This document shows positions 10,607 to 20,786 of a stretch of DNA of 35,069 nt, piece after piece; within the stretch, counting starts at the first letter, position 1, and every line of letters begins with the position of its first letter. The stretch is from Euplotes cf. woodruffi 2 WChen-2021 (Eukaryota > Ciliophora > Spirotrichea > Euplotida > Euplotidae), in assembly GCA_021441665.1 (NCBI GenBank), contig JAGYYN010028054.1, positions 1 to 35,069 on the forward strand. The letters run 5' to 3'. The translations under genes were made by a program, and so were the position numbers. The notes beneath the pieces were generated by a model, which was not told the origin of the DNA, did not search any database, and was given only the letters and a program-made list of their open reading frames with translations.

Positions 10607-12454
10607 ATGTTTTCGAGATTTACGAGAAACAGGCTTACAGCAGTTTGCAAAGTAAATCCAGCTCAATCAACTAAATAAACCTGCGGGGCTAAATACTAAA
10701 TAACTGAGTGTAAAACCTTTGGTTCGAAAGAACCAGTAAAACGGTTAACAAGCACAGCTAAAATGAGCATGAGTAGCTCACATAGACCAAGCAACGTGGT
10801 CGATGGAAGATATCACGACTTCACTAAAGAAAAGTACGATGCCATTATTATTGGCGCGGGACATAATGGCTTAGTGTGTTCGAACTATCTTGGAATGAAA
10901 AATAAGAAAACTCTCATCCTCGAGCAAAGAGATGTTATCGGAGGGGCTGCTGTCAGTGAAGAACTTGTTCCTGGATACAAATTTTCAAGATTTTCATATG
11001 TCCTTTCTTTACTCAGAAAAGTTGTCATCGATGAAATATTCCCCAAGAACTGGAAAGATGAAATCACACTATATAGAAGAAACCCGTCAAGCTTTACTCC
11101 AACTGTTGACCCAAGAAAATATTTACTAATGGGGAGCAGCGATGAATTCAACTATAAAGAAATCTCCAAGTTTTCAAAGAAAGATGCGCAAAATTTCGCT
11201 GCTTATGAACATAAATTAAGCGAAATAGTATCACTGATTTCCCCATTTATCGACAACGAGCCTGATATAAAGCTCAAGAATTTGCCTGGAATTTATATGA
11301 AAGCGAGGAAGTCAATCAAAACATCTGTTCCTGAGTTATATCAGCTAATGACAGCTCCGGCATCAACGATTTTAGACCAATATTTTGAATCTGATATCTT
11401 GAAAGGGACTTTATCAAGTGATGCGGTAATTGGAGCGAATCAAAGTCCCTATTCAGCCAATAGTTCGTATGTTCTCATTCACCACGTGATGGGGGAAGTC
11501 CTTGAAAAAGGCATCTGGGCGTATGTTCAAGGCGGCATGGGTACCCTTTCAAATTACATTGCATATCTCGCTGAGAAAAGAGGAGGAACCATTGCTATCA
11601 ACTCGTATGTCGATAAGGTTCTAACTAAGATCAACACAAACGAGATTGTCGGAGTAAGACTGGCAAACGGCCAGGTCATCGAATGTAAAAATGTAATCAC
11701 GAACTGCACGAATCATGTTGTTTACAATCAACTGCTCGAGGAACACGCTGTCCTACCAGACGAATTCCGAAGAGGTATTGACAATGCATCGTACGAAGGA
11801 GTTCAAGTAAAGTTCAATTTGATATTAAACGAAGTTCCTCATTTTAAATGCCTTGACCACATCTGGAGAGAATACGATACTTTTGAAGAAAAGGTAGAGA
11901 AGTTTAAGCACTACCTCCAAGGAACGATTCATATTAACTCTGAAAGCATGGGCAAGGTCCATGATGCCTATGTCGATTGATTTAATGGAACTTTCTCCAA
12001 AAGACCAATGGTCGAACTGGTAATTCCTTCGATGCTTGATCCAACACTGACTCCAAAAGGCTCAAATAAATTAGTTGCAGCTATGTTTGTTCAATATGCT
12101 CCGTATACGCTAAAAGGAAGAAGATGGGACGATGATGCTAAGAATGAATTCATCAAAAATACATTTGACGTCATCGACGAGTATGCTCCAAACTTCTCCA
12201 GATCAGTTGAGTTTAAAGATGTAGTTTTTCCTCCGGATCTTGAAAGAATTTTAAATATGACAGGCGGAAATATCTTCCACGGAGCATTGGACTTCAATAA
12301 TGTATTCTTTAGCAGACCAATGCCAAACTATTCAAACTACCAGTGGCCGATTAAAGGCCTCTGGTCGTGCGGAGCATCAAATCACCCTGGTGGTGGAGTC
12401 ATGGGTGCCGCGGGAAGAAACTGTGCTCTCAACATTCTTAAATCTGGGTTGTAA
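10607..12454 (+). CDS. PYROXD2: PYROXD2-like FAD-dependent oxidoreductase (mitochondrial)
   Basis: Homologue of pyridine nucleotide-disulphide oxidoreductase domain protein 2, a phytoene-desaturase-like flavoprotein of the mitochondrial matrix. A dinucleotide-binding fold (YDAIIIGAGHNGLV, GxGxxG) is followed by the family blocks VIGGAAVSEELVPGYKFSR, HHVMGEVLEKGIWAYVQGGM, IPSMLDPTLTPKG, PPDLERIL, GGNIFHG and C-terminal HPGGGVMGAAGRNCA. I start it at 10607 (MFSRFTRNRLTAVCK), which resembles a mitochondrial targeting peptide. A 57-nt phase-0 intron (10652-10708) joins it to CKTFGSKEPVKRL and the ATG at 10763; the alternative is to start at 10763. One in-frame TGA (11978-11980) is read as Cys in a variable position. 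The stop is TAA. Length is about 597 aa against about 580 for animal PYROXD2. No frameshift is needed. Confidence 0.94.
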
Positions 12455-12573
12455 TAAGATTGAGAAGATTCAACACAAATCTGCATATATTTACTGTAAA
12501 GTCACGAATGTTTTTGTCTCAATAAAATTATTTTATTTGAAATTAAATAGAGATAAATAATATAAATTTAAAA
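12455..12573. other. Short spacer with A/T palindrome
   Basis: About 120 nt between two tandem genes. AATAAAAT and ATTTTATT (12521-12537) form an 8-bp inverted repeat around a single base. It presumably contains the 3' end of the PYROXD2-like mRNA and the next promoter. Confidence 0.4.
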
Positions 12574-13687
12574 ATGAGTAGCTTGATTCCGACTTTCCTA
12601 TCTAACATCGAGTATTTGGAGCTGAACCAGATCCCAAAGACCAACTCAGGTAAATAAATCGATGTCTAAAAATAATTAGGCAGACCGTTTCGAAGGCTCA
12701 AATACAAAGGTGAAAAGTACGAAAAGCTCTCTGACAGCGATGTTAAAAACTTATGAAATGCCCTTTCCAAAAATACTTGTTTTTGAGGAGCTATCATCCT
12801 CAGCAAAAACAACTTGACAGACCTGAGCGGCTTGTACTTTGCCGATGCGATGAAGACGTTCACTGGCCTTCAAAAGCTAAACCTCTCGAACAACAACTTG
12901 TCCTCGAGAGCAGGAGAGTATATCGGAGATGTACTTATTGAAAATCCTGGCTACAACCTCAAAGAAATCAACTTCAAAGGAAACAAGCTTGAAGAAAAAG
13001 GCGCAAGACGAATGATAATTGCAGCTACAACCAACACAAATCTTAAAGTGCTCAACATCGGAATCATCAGTGATTTTGGGCTGGATTTAATCTCACAAGA
13101 ACTAATGAACATGAAGCTCGTTAAACTTGGATTCCAAGAAGACCCTGCAAAACCCTTTTCAGATAAATCTAAAGACAAATTCATCGGTAATCGCTAATTT
13201 TATTAGTCTCGCTATAATTATTTTAGAGGCGTTCCAAAACGGAATCGATAATTCAGAAGACTTCACGATTCAAAAGATCAAAGCAAAGCTGATTGAAAAA
13301 GACGAAAGAATCGAGTACTACTGCAAAGAAAGAAAACAGCAGATTAAGGAGTTCAAAGAATTCAAAAAGCGCAACAAGTCGCTGTCTCAAAAAGTGATGA
13401 TCAGCAGAATCCTAAAGTTCACTGAGGGCAAGAAGGCCTCACACAAAGTCACAGTTAAAAACTACTTCAGAAACACCTTCGGCGACCTTTTAAACGACGC
13501 TTTACACGAGCTCTACAGAAAGCAGGAGAAATTCCCCGAAGAAAAGGACTTTTTCACAGTTGAAGGGGGCTGCACATTCGTTGCGGAGTACTTGCTCAGC
13601 AACTTGCCGCAGCACGAGATCGAGTCGTTGAAAGCAGAAAAGGAGCAGCAGGACGAGAAGAAAGACCTCGATGACATCCAGGACTAA
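12574..13687 (+). CDS. Leucine-rich repeat protein, ~346 aa
   Basis: Starts MSSLIPTFLSNIEYLELNQ. Introns are 12650-12679 (30 nt) and 13187-13226 (40 nt), and both keep the frame. Exon 2 has two or three leucine-rich repeats of the ribonuclease-inhibitor type: IILSKNNLTDLSG, LQKLNLSNNNLSSRAGEYIG, LKEINFKGNKLEEKGARR and LKVLNIG. Two TGA codons (12754-12756 and 12784-12786) fall in the first repeat region and are read as Cys. After the second intron comes a highly charged helical region (IEKDERIEYYCKERKQQIKE) and a compact C-terminal domain ending KKDLDDIQD at TAA. No signal peptide or membrane segment is seen. Similar LRR-plus-helix proteins occur in cilia and cortex of ciliates, but the role here is not established. 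Confidence 0.82.
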
Positions 13688-14488
13688 TGATTAATCTCTC
13701 GTTCAATGGAGCATACGAACTAGTCAATCAAAACTCAATCTCTGCAGTGGCTGTCTCTAATGCAATTGATTATTAATATTTGAGATTAGAAAATACATCA
13801 TGGAACATTTATGAGACCAGCCCGACCTCGTTCACAAAGACTCCGTATGATTGCAATTCTATTCATTAGGTTATTTATTACCAAATCAGGTATTTGCATA
13901 ACAGAGGAATGGGTGGGGATAGGGAAGGGGTGGGACGGAAGTGCAACAGGGAATTCAATCGGAGCAGGTAGACGGGTTGCAGCTATCTGAGGGATTTGAG
14001 ATGCGGAAGACTGCAGGTTCAAATTATGGGGTTTTAGGATTTGGAATTGGTTTAGAGACTATTTTGGAATTGGATTATTTAGGTTTTGAGTGAGAAGCAA
14101 TAATATAGCGATATTTTGAATTAATATAATAGTATCAACGATAATTTTTTTAATCATTTTTGATTTTATAGGAGGTTAGATTTATGAGATTTATGGAAGA
14201 TGATTTTTATTTTAATCAAATTTGGGCTAAGTAATTTCATGTGATAAAGTTCATAAATATATGAGAGTAAAAAATTTAAATATATTGGGATCTGGTTTAT
14301 TTTATCTCCAAAATTTTATAGTAAATTAAATAATCACGATTATTAGTCACATAATCAGATTTTAAAAAAGTAGTAGAACAGTCCATAAATTTCTCATTTA
14401 TTAGCAACTTAAAGTAATCTAAAGTAAAGCATGAATAAATTAGTCAAAATAATATCATGAAATACCTTTAAAATTACACATCTAGGAG
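13688..14488. other. 800-nt spacer with a G-quadruplex motif
   Basis: Non-coding in appearance. The stretch from about 13895 to 14060 is G-rich on the plus strand and much less AT-rich than other spacers. A minus-strand open frame across it (13798-14022) is proline-rich and unlike the other proteins. The remainder to 14430 is AT-rich. A possible upstream exon for the next gene begins at ATG 14431 (MNKL, then a GT...CTAG intron to 14484), but this is uncertain. An uncharacterised non-coding RNA cannot be excluded. Confidence 0.4.
13911..13934 (+). other. Putative G-quadruplex motif
   Basis: GGGTGGGGATAGGGAAGGGG followed by TGGG: five runs of three or four G within 24 nt, loops of 1-3 nt. This meets the usual four-tract intramolecular G-quadruplex rule with a spare tract. 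It stands out in an otherwise AT-rich window and lies about 225 nt downstream of the LRR gene stop. Confidence 0.7.
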
Positions 14489-17007
14489 ATGACCCACCAA
14501 AGGTACTTCGAAATAATCGACAGTCTTTACGACAAAGGCTCGAAGCAAGCTGAGACTGAGTTTCAAGAAATGCCGATCGGTACAGCCCTTCTCTAACATC
14601 TAGAAATCCCAATCACCGTGACTGAAGAAAAATACGAGAAGTAAGTCAATCTTACGATAGTATTTAGGATTAAATAAGAAGCTCATCGCTGAGCACCAAA
14701 AGAAACTGGAGCTAAAATAAGCGAGTAAGACCTCTTTTTACCATTTAGTTCTCCTACTGCAAAATCGACGATATCATCAGCCAGTCTGATAAAGCCAACA
14801 AAGCGCTAATGAGAGGAAAATTCGTTCTAAAAGGAGACAAAAACGAAGATAACGTGAGGATCATTGATCGCTTCGTGCAGGAGCCACTTGCTTTCCACAT
14901 CCACAAAGCAAGGTACTTCATGAATAAAGTTACAAAGGTAAACATCAGCCGTTATTCGGTTGTCGCGCTGCTTGAGACAGCAATTTATCGTTTATAGCCC
15001 AAGCTGCCGAAACCAAAGGAGAAAAGGAGTCAGTCTAATCCAAATAATGCAACTGATAAGCCCTTAAACAGTAAAGATATCAGTAAGCGCAAGGAATGAT
15101 TTTTAGATAACGTTGACAAGCAAAAGATGGACCTTGCATTTGGAAAGCAGTAAGTGTATTTTTACATTTTGATTTTTTGTGAGTTTTAAAGAGTTAAAAT
15201 CATTTTGAATATAAAACCAATTGGTTTGACTTTCACAACAAAAAACAAATAACTTCTAAAGTGTCATAAAGCAGCAAAACAGATAATATTTAGGTTCCTT
15301 TCAAAAATTTCAAATGAATTCATGGCAAATACAAAATTTGAAAAGTCAATGCTGGTTTTGAGAAATCGAGAAGTTGAAAAGCGAAGAAAAATTCAAGAGG
15401 AGATCTTGAAAAACCTCAATTTACCACCTGAAATGCTTAAAAAGTTTGCGAAGCCGGAGGTGCCGCCGGGTAAAGATCAAAAATAGTTACTATCAAAGGA
15501 TATTCTCGAGGCAGAGCAGGATGAACCAAAATTTAAACGTCAATCGTAAATCAGAAAAGAGTTCAGGTAGGTTATTAATCTACGCCTTTTCAACTTAGTA
15601 ATTTTATCACGCCGACTTTGCTTTAGCTGAAAACAGTAAACAAAGCATCGACCATTCAGTGAGCGTTAAAGTCGGTAAGATTTAGTAATTTTACCTATTT
15701 TAGAGAAACAAAAAAGTAAAAAGAAAAAGAGGAGGAATTTAAACATCGTGAAATCAGCTGATCCGCCTTTTAAATCTCTTGAAAACAACTACAGCAATGC
15801 TGACATGATAAACGATATGAATTGAGTAATCACAGATGATAAAAACATGATTGACTTTAACATATCTGAATCAAAGCCGATATTCGACCTGCAGGAGTAC
15901 TCAGCGATAAAGGATAATAACATGCCTTCGCTAAAGGACTTTTGCCTGAAGCCGAGCTCGATTGAATACAAGCCTCTCAGCACAAATCTCGAAAATGAGG
16001 AAAGCAAGGACTACGACTCAAACAATCTCAAGCATTACTACAGCGTGAACGATGCAACTCAGTCAAGGAATCGGAGCTGCAGTCAGCAAAAAGAAACGAG
16101 GAAGCTTGTGGTTTGAACTGCAAGACCAGCAGATATAAAAGTCAATGTAAACCATTTAAAACCGATGACTCAGAGTAAAGTCAGAAGGGCGTTCTCACCA
16201 TGTCTTATTGAATCAGATGAAGCTAATACGAATAAAACTCCGTCGAGAGAAAGACGATCGACTAAGCAATTGAGTAATGTGCCGCTCTCACGTCGGTTTA
16301 GATATACAGAAGTCCCCATCGTCACAGAATGTCATTGGAGTCAAGACCCCGTTCACTCCGTATTTAAGCAGCCGCAATCGGAATAAGCAATGATGCATTC
16401 AAAGTAAGCTTCAGCTAGCTGGTGATGATGGGTTATTCACGATTTATTGATGAGTTAGCTATTGCAGCTGTTTTTTTAATTTCATAAAAATTCGCACTGA
16501 TTGCTTGATACAAAATTAAATGCTGGTTTAGGAAACTATTGATTCAAAGATACAAAGAAATCTAAATAACTTTAAATTCAACAACAGCCTTAATAAAATA
16601 GTCGAAGATTGAGAACATATCGCTGAGACTGGTAATCGCTTATTTTCATTTTTAGAATCATATAAAATCTTGATGAAAGAAATCGAAGAAAAAATCAGCT
16701 TTGAACACTATAAAGAAAGCAGAAGGGAATTTATTACTCAGCTGGTGCAAAAATATGAAGAAACAGAGACGTCAATGCTTGCAAAACTTGTCGATGAACT
16801 GTATATTTTCCACTTTAAATTTTTACTTTCCCCTTGCCTAATTACAAGATTAGGATATCTGTAAAGACCAGCGAGGATAACGACACTAAAAGATCAATCA
16901 AAGAGTTCAAGAAGATTATTGATGTAAATCGAATGATAGCAAAGTATGAAAGCGATTCGCTAAAGATGAAGCTACTCCAAAACTCAAACTTTAATGCTGG
17001 AGTCTAA
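14489..17007 (+). CDS. Unrecognised many-exon protein, 3-4 +1 frameshifts
   Basis: Start chosen at ATG 14489 (MTHQRYFEIIDSLYDKG). Introns fit at 14580-14603, 14641-14667, 14725-14748, 14938-14997, 15150-15293, 15567-15626, 15675-15703, 16274-16301, 16404-16531, 16632-16655 and 16801-16853. The +1 shifts are at AAA-TAA (TAA 14675, 14718, and probably 16567) and AAA-TAG (TAG 15484). The 14675 and 14718 sites are only 43 nt apart. Features in order: a helical N-terminus, a compact segment (FVLKGDKNEDNVRIIDRFVQ), a basic linker (PKLPKPKEKRSQSN), a Lys/Glu helix (NREVEKRRKIQEEILKNL), a long Ser/Asn-rich disordered part with TGA as Cys, and a C-terminal coiled coil ending FNAGV at TAA 17005-17007. 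About 600 aa. I recognise no family. An extra 5' exon from 14431 is possible. Confidence 0.6.
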
Positions 17008-17302
17008 TTCATAATCTAAGTCTGGTTTACTTTATAATTAAAACCAATATAGTAATAAGACGCAATTATTGATAATCAAACCCTCCTCTATGATTTTTGT
17101 TGTTTTTTAATTTCATGATTTCAAAATATTTTAAAATCACTTAATAAGTTTACATCAATATGAGAGATCTAAAATATTTTTAATTTTTAAAGCATCAAAT
17201 ATAAAACACACAATTACTAAAAACAGATCACCGTAGCAATCTAGATTATTGAAGAACAATAATTAAATTTAAATTATTGTTTAATTTGAACTAAACTAAG
17301 AA
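17008..17302. other. Spacer with 10-bp hairpin upstream of glutaminase-like gene
   Basis: AT-rich and non-coding. It includes the perfect inverted repeat at 17255-17281, whose left flank contains ATTGAA (17248-17253). It separates two plus-strand genes. Confidence 0.45.
17255..17281. repeat. Perfect 10-bp inverted repeat, 7-nt loop
   Basis: AACAATAATT (17255-17264) and AATTATTGTT (17272-17281) are exact reverse complements around AAATTTA. It ends 21 nt before the ATG at 17303, so it would lie in or near the transcription start or 5' untranslated region of the glutaminase-like gene. Confidence 0.5.
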
Positions 17303-20300
17303 ATGGAGAACAAACTCAGTACACAGTCTGATGGACAAAGTAAGACCCTGACGATGTGCTTTGCATTACCAAATCTCAGAGTCGCATAAATCTTCATAAA
17401 CACCTGCCTTCGGTTTTTGTTCTTCTGTAGATACATGCAAGCAATCTCTGCATATCAGTAGCAGAAGATAACAGTACTTTCAATGCAATTGCGTTGATTT
17501 AGCACCCAGCAGTGCCTTTCAGCTAGTCTGGGACTAATCTTTTATTACTAATCATCTGACAGTTGTCCTTACTAACCTCCAACTAAGAAAAAGCGAGGGA
17601 AAACGGCCGAACCAGACTCTCCGCCTGGCTTCCTTGTGCCTTCATGCCATATTTGATTATTCAACCGATGCTTGAGTGCGTTTGAAATTTACATTGTGTT
17701 TTTGATAAGATTTCGAGCTGAAATTTATAAATATCTTATTCCTCGCAATGTGGAAAATCGAGTTTATTTCGATACAAAATAAAAACTTTCAATAGTAATT
17801 TTTTGAGTTTTTAGCCAATTTGGACTTAGTGATGTGCGCTGCTGAACCACAGTTGAGAGGGGATCAGGATGACTGGGGATAGTGACAGTTGCACTAATAG
17901 ATAGATATTATTGACCTTGCATTCCTTTCGTATTGTTTTGATTACTTAGCTGTTTTAGTCGATACTGAGAATCTTGGTTGCACTCAGGCCTCTGAAATAT
18001 TAGTTTACATTCAGAGTTTTTAATACTACAATTTTGAGCGGTGGAACTGTAATCAATGTAATTTTGAATAAAAAGTGAGGTTTAATATGTGCACCTCGTC
18101 ATATTGATAATAACTCAGACTCAGCATCGATTTCATAGTTGGTGAAGTTCGATAACATTGAAGTTAATCTCAATAAACCGAATTTCACTTTTTAAATTGA
18201 TAATTATTTTTATTAAAATTCGTATAAAACATTTATTAAGGCTTTTAAATAAAAATGTCTTTTCAAATATACTTAAAAATCTTGAATAAAAATGTTGTTT
18301 ATTAGACAAAAAAAATCGGAAATAAAACGACATTAATAAAGTATATCGCTAAAAAATAATAATTTTTGTCAAAATCTTTCAAAAAGTATACGTGAATACT
18401 TCTGAACCAAAAAATGTCATTCATTCATCTCATTTTACATATAAATTTTTAACTATTAAATATAAAGATTTTTATAGGCGATTCTTTTGAGCTCAGCGAA
18501 AACGGAGATAACGTCTATCCGATGAATGCAGTATCAAGACTACCTCAATCGATTTCATTTGGAGACCAGCTAAAGCCTGAATCAGCAGACAAGAAGCAGT
18601 TCTTTAATCCTGGAGATACAGTAAAAACCAAGATCGCAGATAAAAGAAGGAAGTCTCACTTGGACAGTGGCGTCCAAGGCCTAAAGGCACTAAATCTATC
18701 AGAGCCTCTTAGCATCCCAGAAGACTACGAGGTCAAATACAGTCAGAAAAAGGGCAAAATCAGTAATCTCTCGACATCGTGCTTTTCTGAAAAACGTGAC
18801 GCCCAATGATACCAAGAGTACATGTCTATTGTTGAAGGCGACTACCCTGAAGGAATCAATTCTGTTGCTGACAAGATCAAATACGAATTCAAGTCTAAGT
18901 ACATCAGCCTTAACGACCCGAGGATCAAGAAGTTGATCAAGAATCTTGAGAAAGTCGAGGAAAACGAAGGCACTATTGACTTCAACCAGTTCAAGCAGAT
19001 TATGAAGCCGAAGTACACTCTGTTCAGATCTATTCTTCAAAACCAGGTCACTATTAAAGACTGTGAGAAGTTCATCAAGGAGACACAGCAAATATTCGAT
19101 GAAGTCGCGAAGTGAGACGACAAAGGATTCATACCAAGCTACATCCCTGAGCTGCTCAAAAGTGAAAAAGACCAATTCGCTGTTTCTATCTGTACGATTG
19201 ACGGTCAGACTTTCAACTTCGGTGATAGCAAGAAGTTCGCGTGAATGCACGCGATTTCTAGTGTTGTTAGCTTTTTAATCGCTCTAGAACAACACGGACA
19301 AGAAGGAGTGTCTAATTTCATCGGAACAGAACCAAGCGGTAAAACATTCAACTCGCTTGAGCTTATGAATGGCAAGCCTCATAATCCTTTGATCAACTCG
19401 GGGAGTCTTACAAGCTGATATCTAATGTACCAAAACGAAACGATCGATCGGAAGTATGAAAAATACGCAAGAATTGTCAAAAGACTCATCGCTGGAAGCA
19501 AAGTTCACTACAACAACGAAATGTATCTAAGTGAAGTCGTGAATGCAGATCGAAACTACTGATTACTTTACATGCTGAAGGAAGAAGGAATGATTCCAGA
19601 GAAAATCGACGTCAAAAAGATATTAGAGTTTTACACTCAAGTCTGCGCAATCGAATTCTCAATTGAAAAATACGCGATCTTAGCTGCATCACTTGCAAAT
19701 GGCGGTATCTGACCTCTCACTGAAGATAAAATATTCATGAATGATCCAAATGCGATCAAAGGGGCTCTGTCACAAATGTTATCTTGAGGAATGAATACTT
19801 ACTCAGGAAAGTGGGCGTTTGTCACAGGACTCCCAGCGAAGAGCTCAGTATCTGGAGTTATTATTCTAACGATACCAAACACGATGGGGATTGCTGTCTA
19901 TTCACCGTTACTAAACAAGCACTATAACAGCTATAAAGGAACTAAATTCCTTGAAGAATTTGTAAACCATTTTGGATTTAGCGATCTCGATCACGTATAC
20001 GGGGCTGGACTGATGTCAAAGATGCTTCTAAAGAAAAAACTATCTCACGAGGTTGTTTCTGAATCGTTCCATCTGCTTTACTATGCGAAGCAAGGAAACC
20101 TCGTAGAAATTAGAAGATGTGTAGCGAAAGGCAGAGATGTAAACTACGCAGATTACGATCATCGAACTCCGCTCCACCTCGCTGCAAATTACGGCCACTT
20201 TAAGATAGTGAAGTACCTCGTAAACCACGGAGCTTATATTCGAGTGAAGGACAGATTTGGACGTACACCTTTCGATGAGGCAACAGTCAATGGATATACC

Positions 20301-20366
20301 GAAATTGCAGAGTACTTGCAGAAAGAAAGAGAAAAACAACACTCAAAAGCAGCAATGTATGACTAA
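17303..20366 (+). CDS. Glutaminase-fold protein with C-terminal ankyrin repeats; catalytic residues lost
   Basis: Homologue of kidney-type glutaminase (glutamine to glutamate plus ammonia). Exon 1 is 17303-17339 (MENKLSTQSDGQ); after the long insert 17340-18477 the rest is one exon. Conserved blocks: FIPSYIPELL, VSICTIDGQTFNFGDS, IGTEPSGKTFN, HNPLINSG, SEVVNADRNY, FYTQVCAIE, ANGGICPL, LPAKSSVSG, then two ankyrin repeats (TPLHLAANYGHFKIVKYL, TPFDEATVNGYTEIAEYL). In-frame TGA at 19242, 19710 and 19785 aligns with cysteines of human GLS, which fixes the euplotid code. The active-site QSxxK (human QSCVK, bacterial QSISK) is HAISS here: Ser to Ala (19251-19253) and Lys to Ser (19260-19262). The Tyr of GMYDFSG is Asn (19794-19796). 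The substrate-pocket Asn, Glu, Asn and Tyr positions remain. It is probably a pseudoenzyme or has a changed mechanism. Stop TAA; no frameshift. The conserved core argues against a decaying copy. Confidence 0.92.
17340..18477 (+). other. 1138-nt intron or IES-like insert after glutaminase exon 1
   Basis: Begins GTAAGACC and ends TTTTTATAG. Removing it joins GGA CAA A to GC GAT TCT in frame, and the 44 nt before ATG 18522 are open in that frame. It is far longer than the other introns here (mostly 22-60 nt, longest about 180). Its first 300 nt are less AT-rich than the rest. Excision between the TA at 17341-17342 and the TA at 18473-18474 would also keep the frame, so an internal eliminated sequence bounded by TA is an alternative. 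No convincing open frame, RNA gene or transposase is seen inside. If exon 1 is not real, the protein starts at 18522 and this is spacer. Confidence 0.55.
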
Positions 20367-20786
20367 GATCTATTGAATTGATTTCAGTTGCATTTTGTTA
20401 TACTCAGTATTAACTAATTTTAAGCAGCTTTAAGTATAATAAATTTAAATATATTAAACTAATTTAAGAATTTTTAAATGCATAAAAGACTTTATGACAA
20501 CATTATTGAAAATGTTGTCGTTAGATATCAAATCAATATAAAACATCATAAATATGATATTAAAAATATAAATATAAATAGTAAATATTTACGAACAAAG
20601 TACAAATAAATTATTTGTATTAAAATATGTCAGATATACTACAAAAAATCAAAATTTATTGACTGTTAATCTTGAATCAAATATCAGCTTGCTTTTCTTG
20701 TTATGAGATCCCATTTAATTTCTATCTGCTGCTAAAATTAAATGAAATAAAATAAAACTTATAATATTTTCGTATTGCTGATATAA
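20367..20786. other. AT-rich spacer with ATTGAA-loop hairpin
   Basis: Non-coding, AT-rich. It holds the hairpin at 20496-20519 described separately. No RNA gene or other feature is seen. Confidence 0.5.
20496..20519. repeat. Perfect 9-bp hairpin with ATTGAA loop
   Basis: GACAACATT (20496-20504) and AATGTTGTC (20511-20519) pair exactly, and the 6-nt loop is ATTGAA. The core of the Euplotes crassus chromosome breakage sequence is TTGAA within HATTGAAaHH, and 20504-20513 (TATTGAAAAT) matches that consensus in full. It lies 130 nt after the glutaminase-like stop codon. The stem contains G/C pairs, so chance is less likely than for pure A/T repeats. Function is inferred only. Confidence 0.6.

Noticed and set aside
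13798-14022. Minus-strand proline-rich frame across the G-rich spacer
   Set aside because: Its composition follows from the G-rich opposite strand; no splice context or similarity to other proteins.
14009-14024. tRNA B-box-like GGTTCAAATT
   Set aside because: No matching A box or cloverleaf could be folded around it.
19242-19787. Selenocysteine at the TGA codons
   Set aside because: The sites align with ordinary Cys, TGA is in-frame throughout many genes, and no selenoprotein family is recognised.
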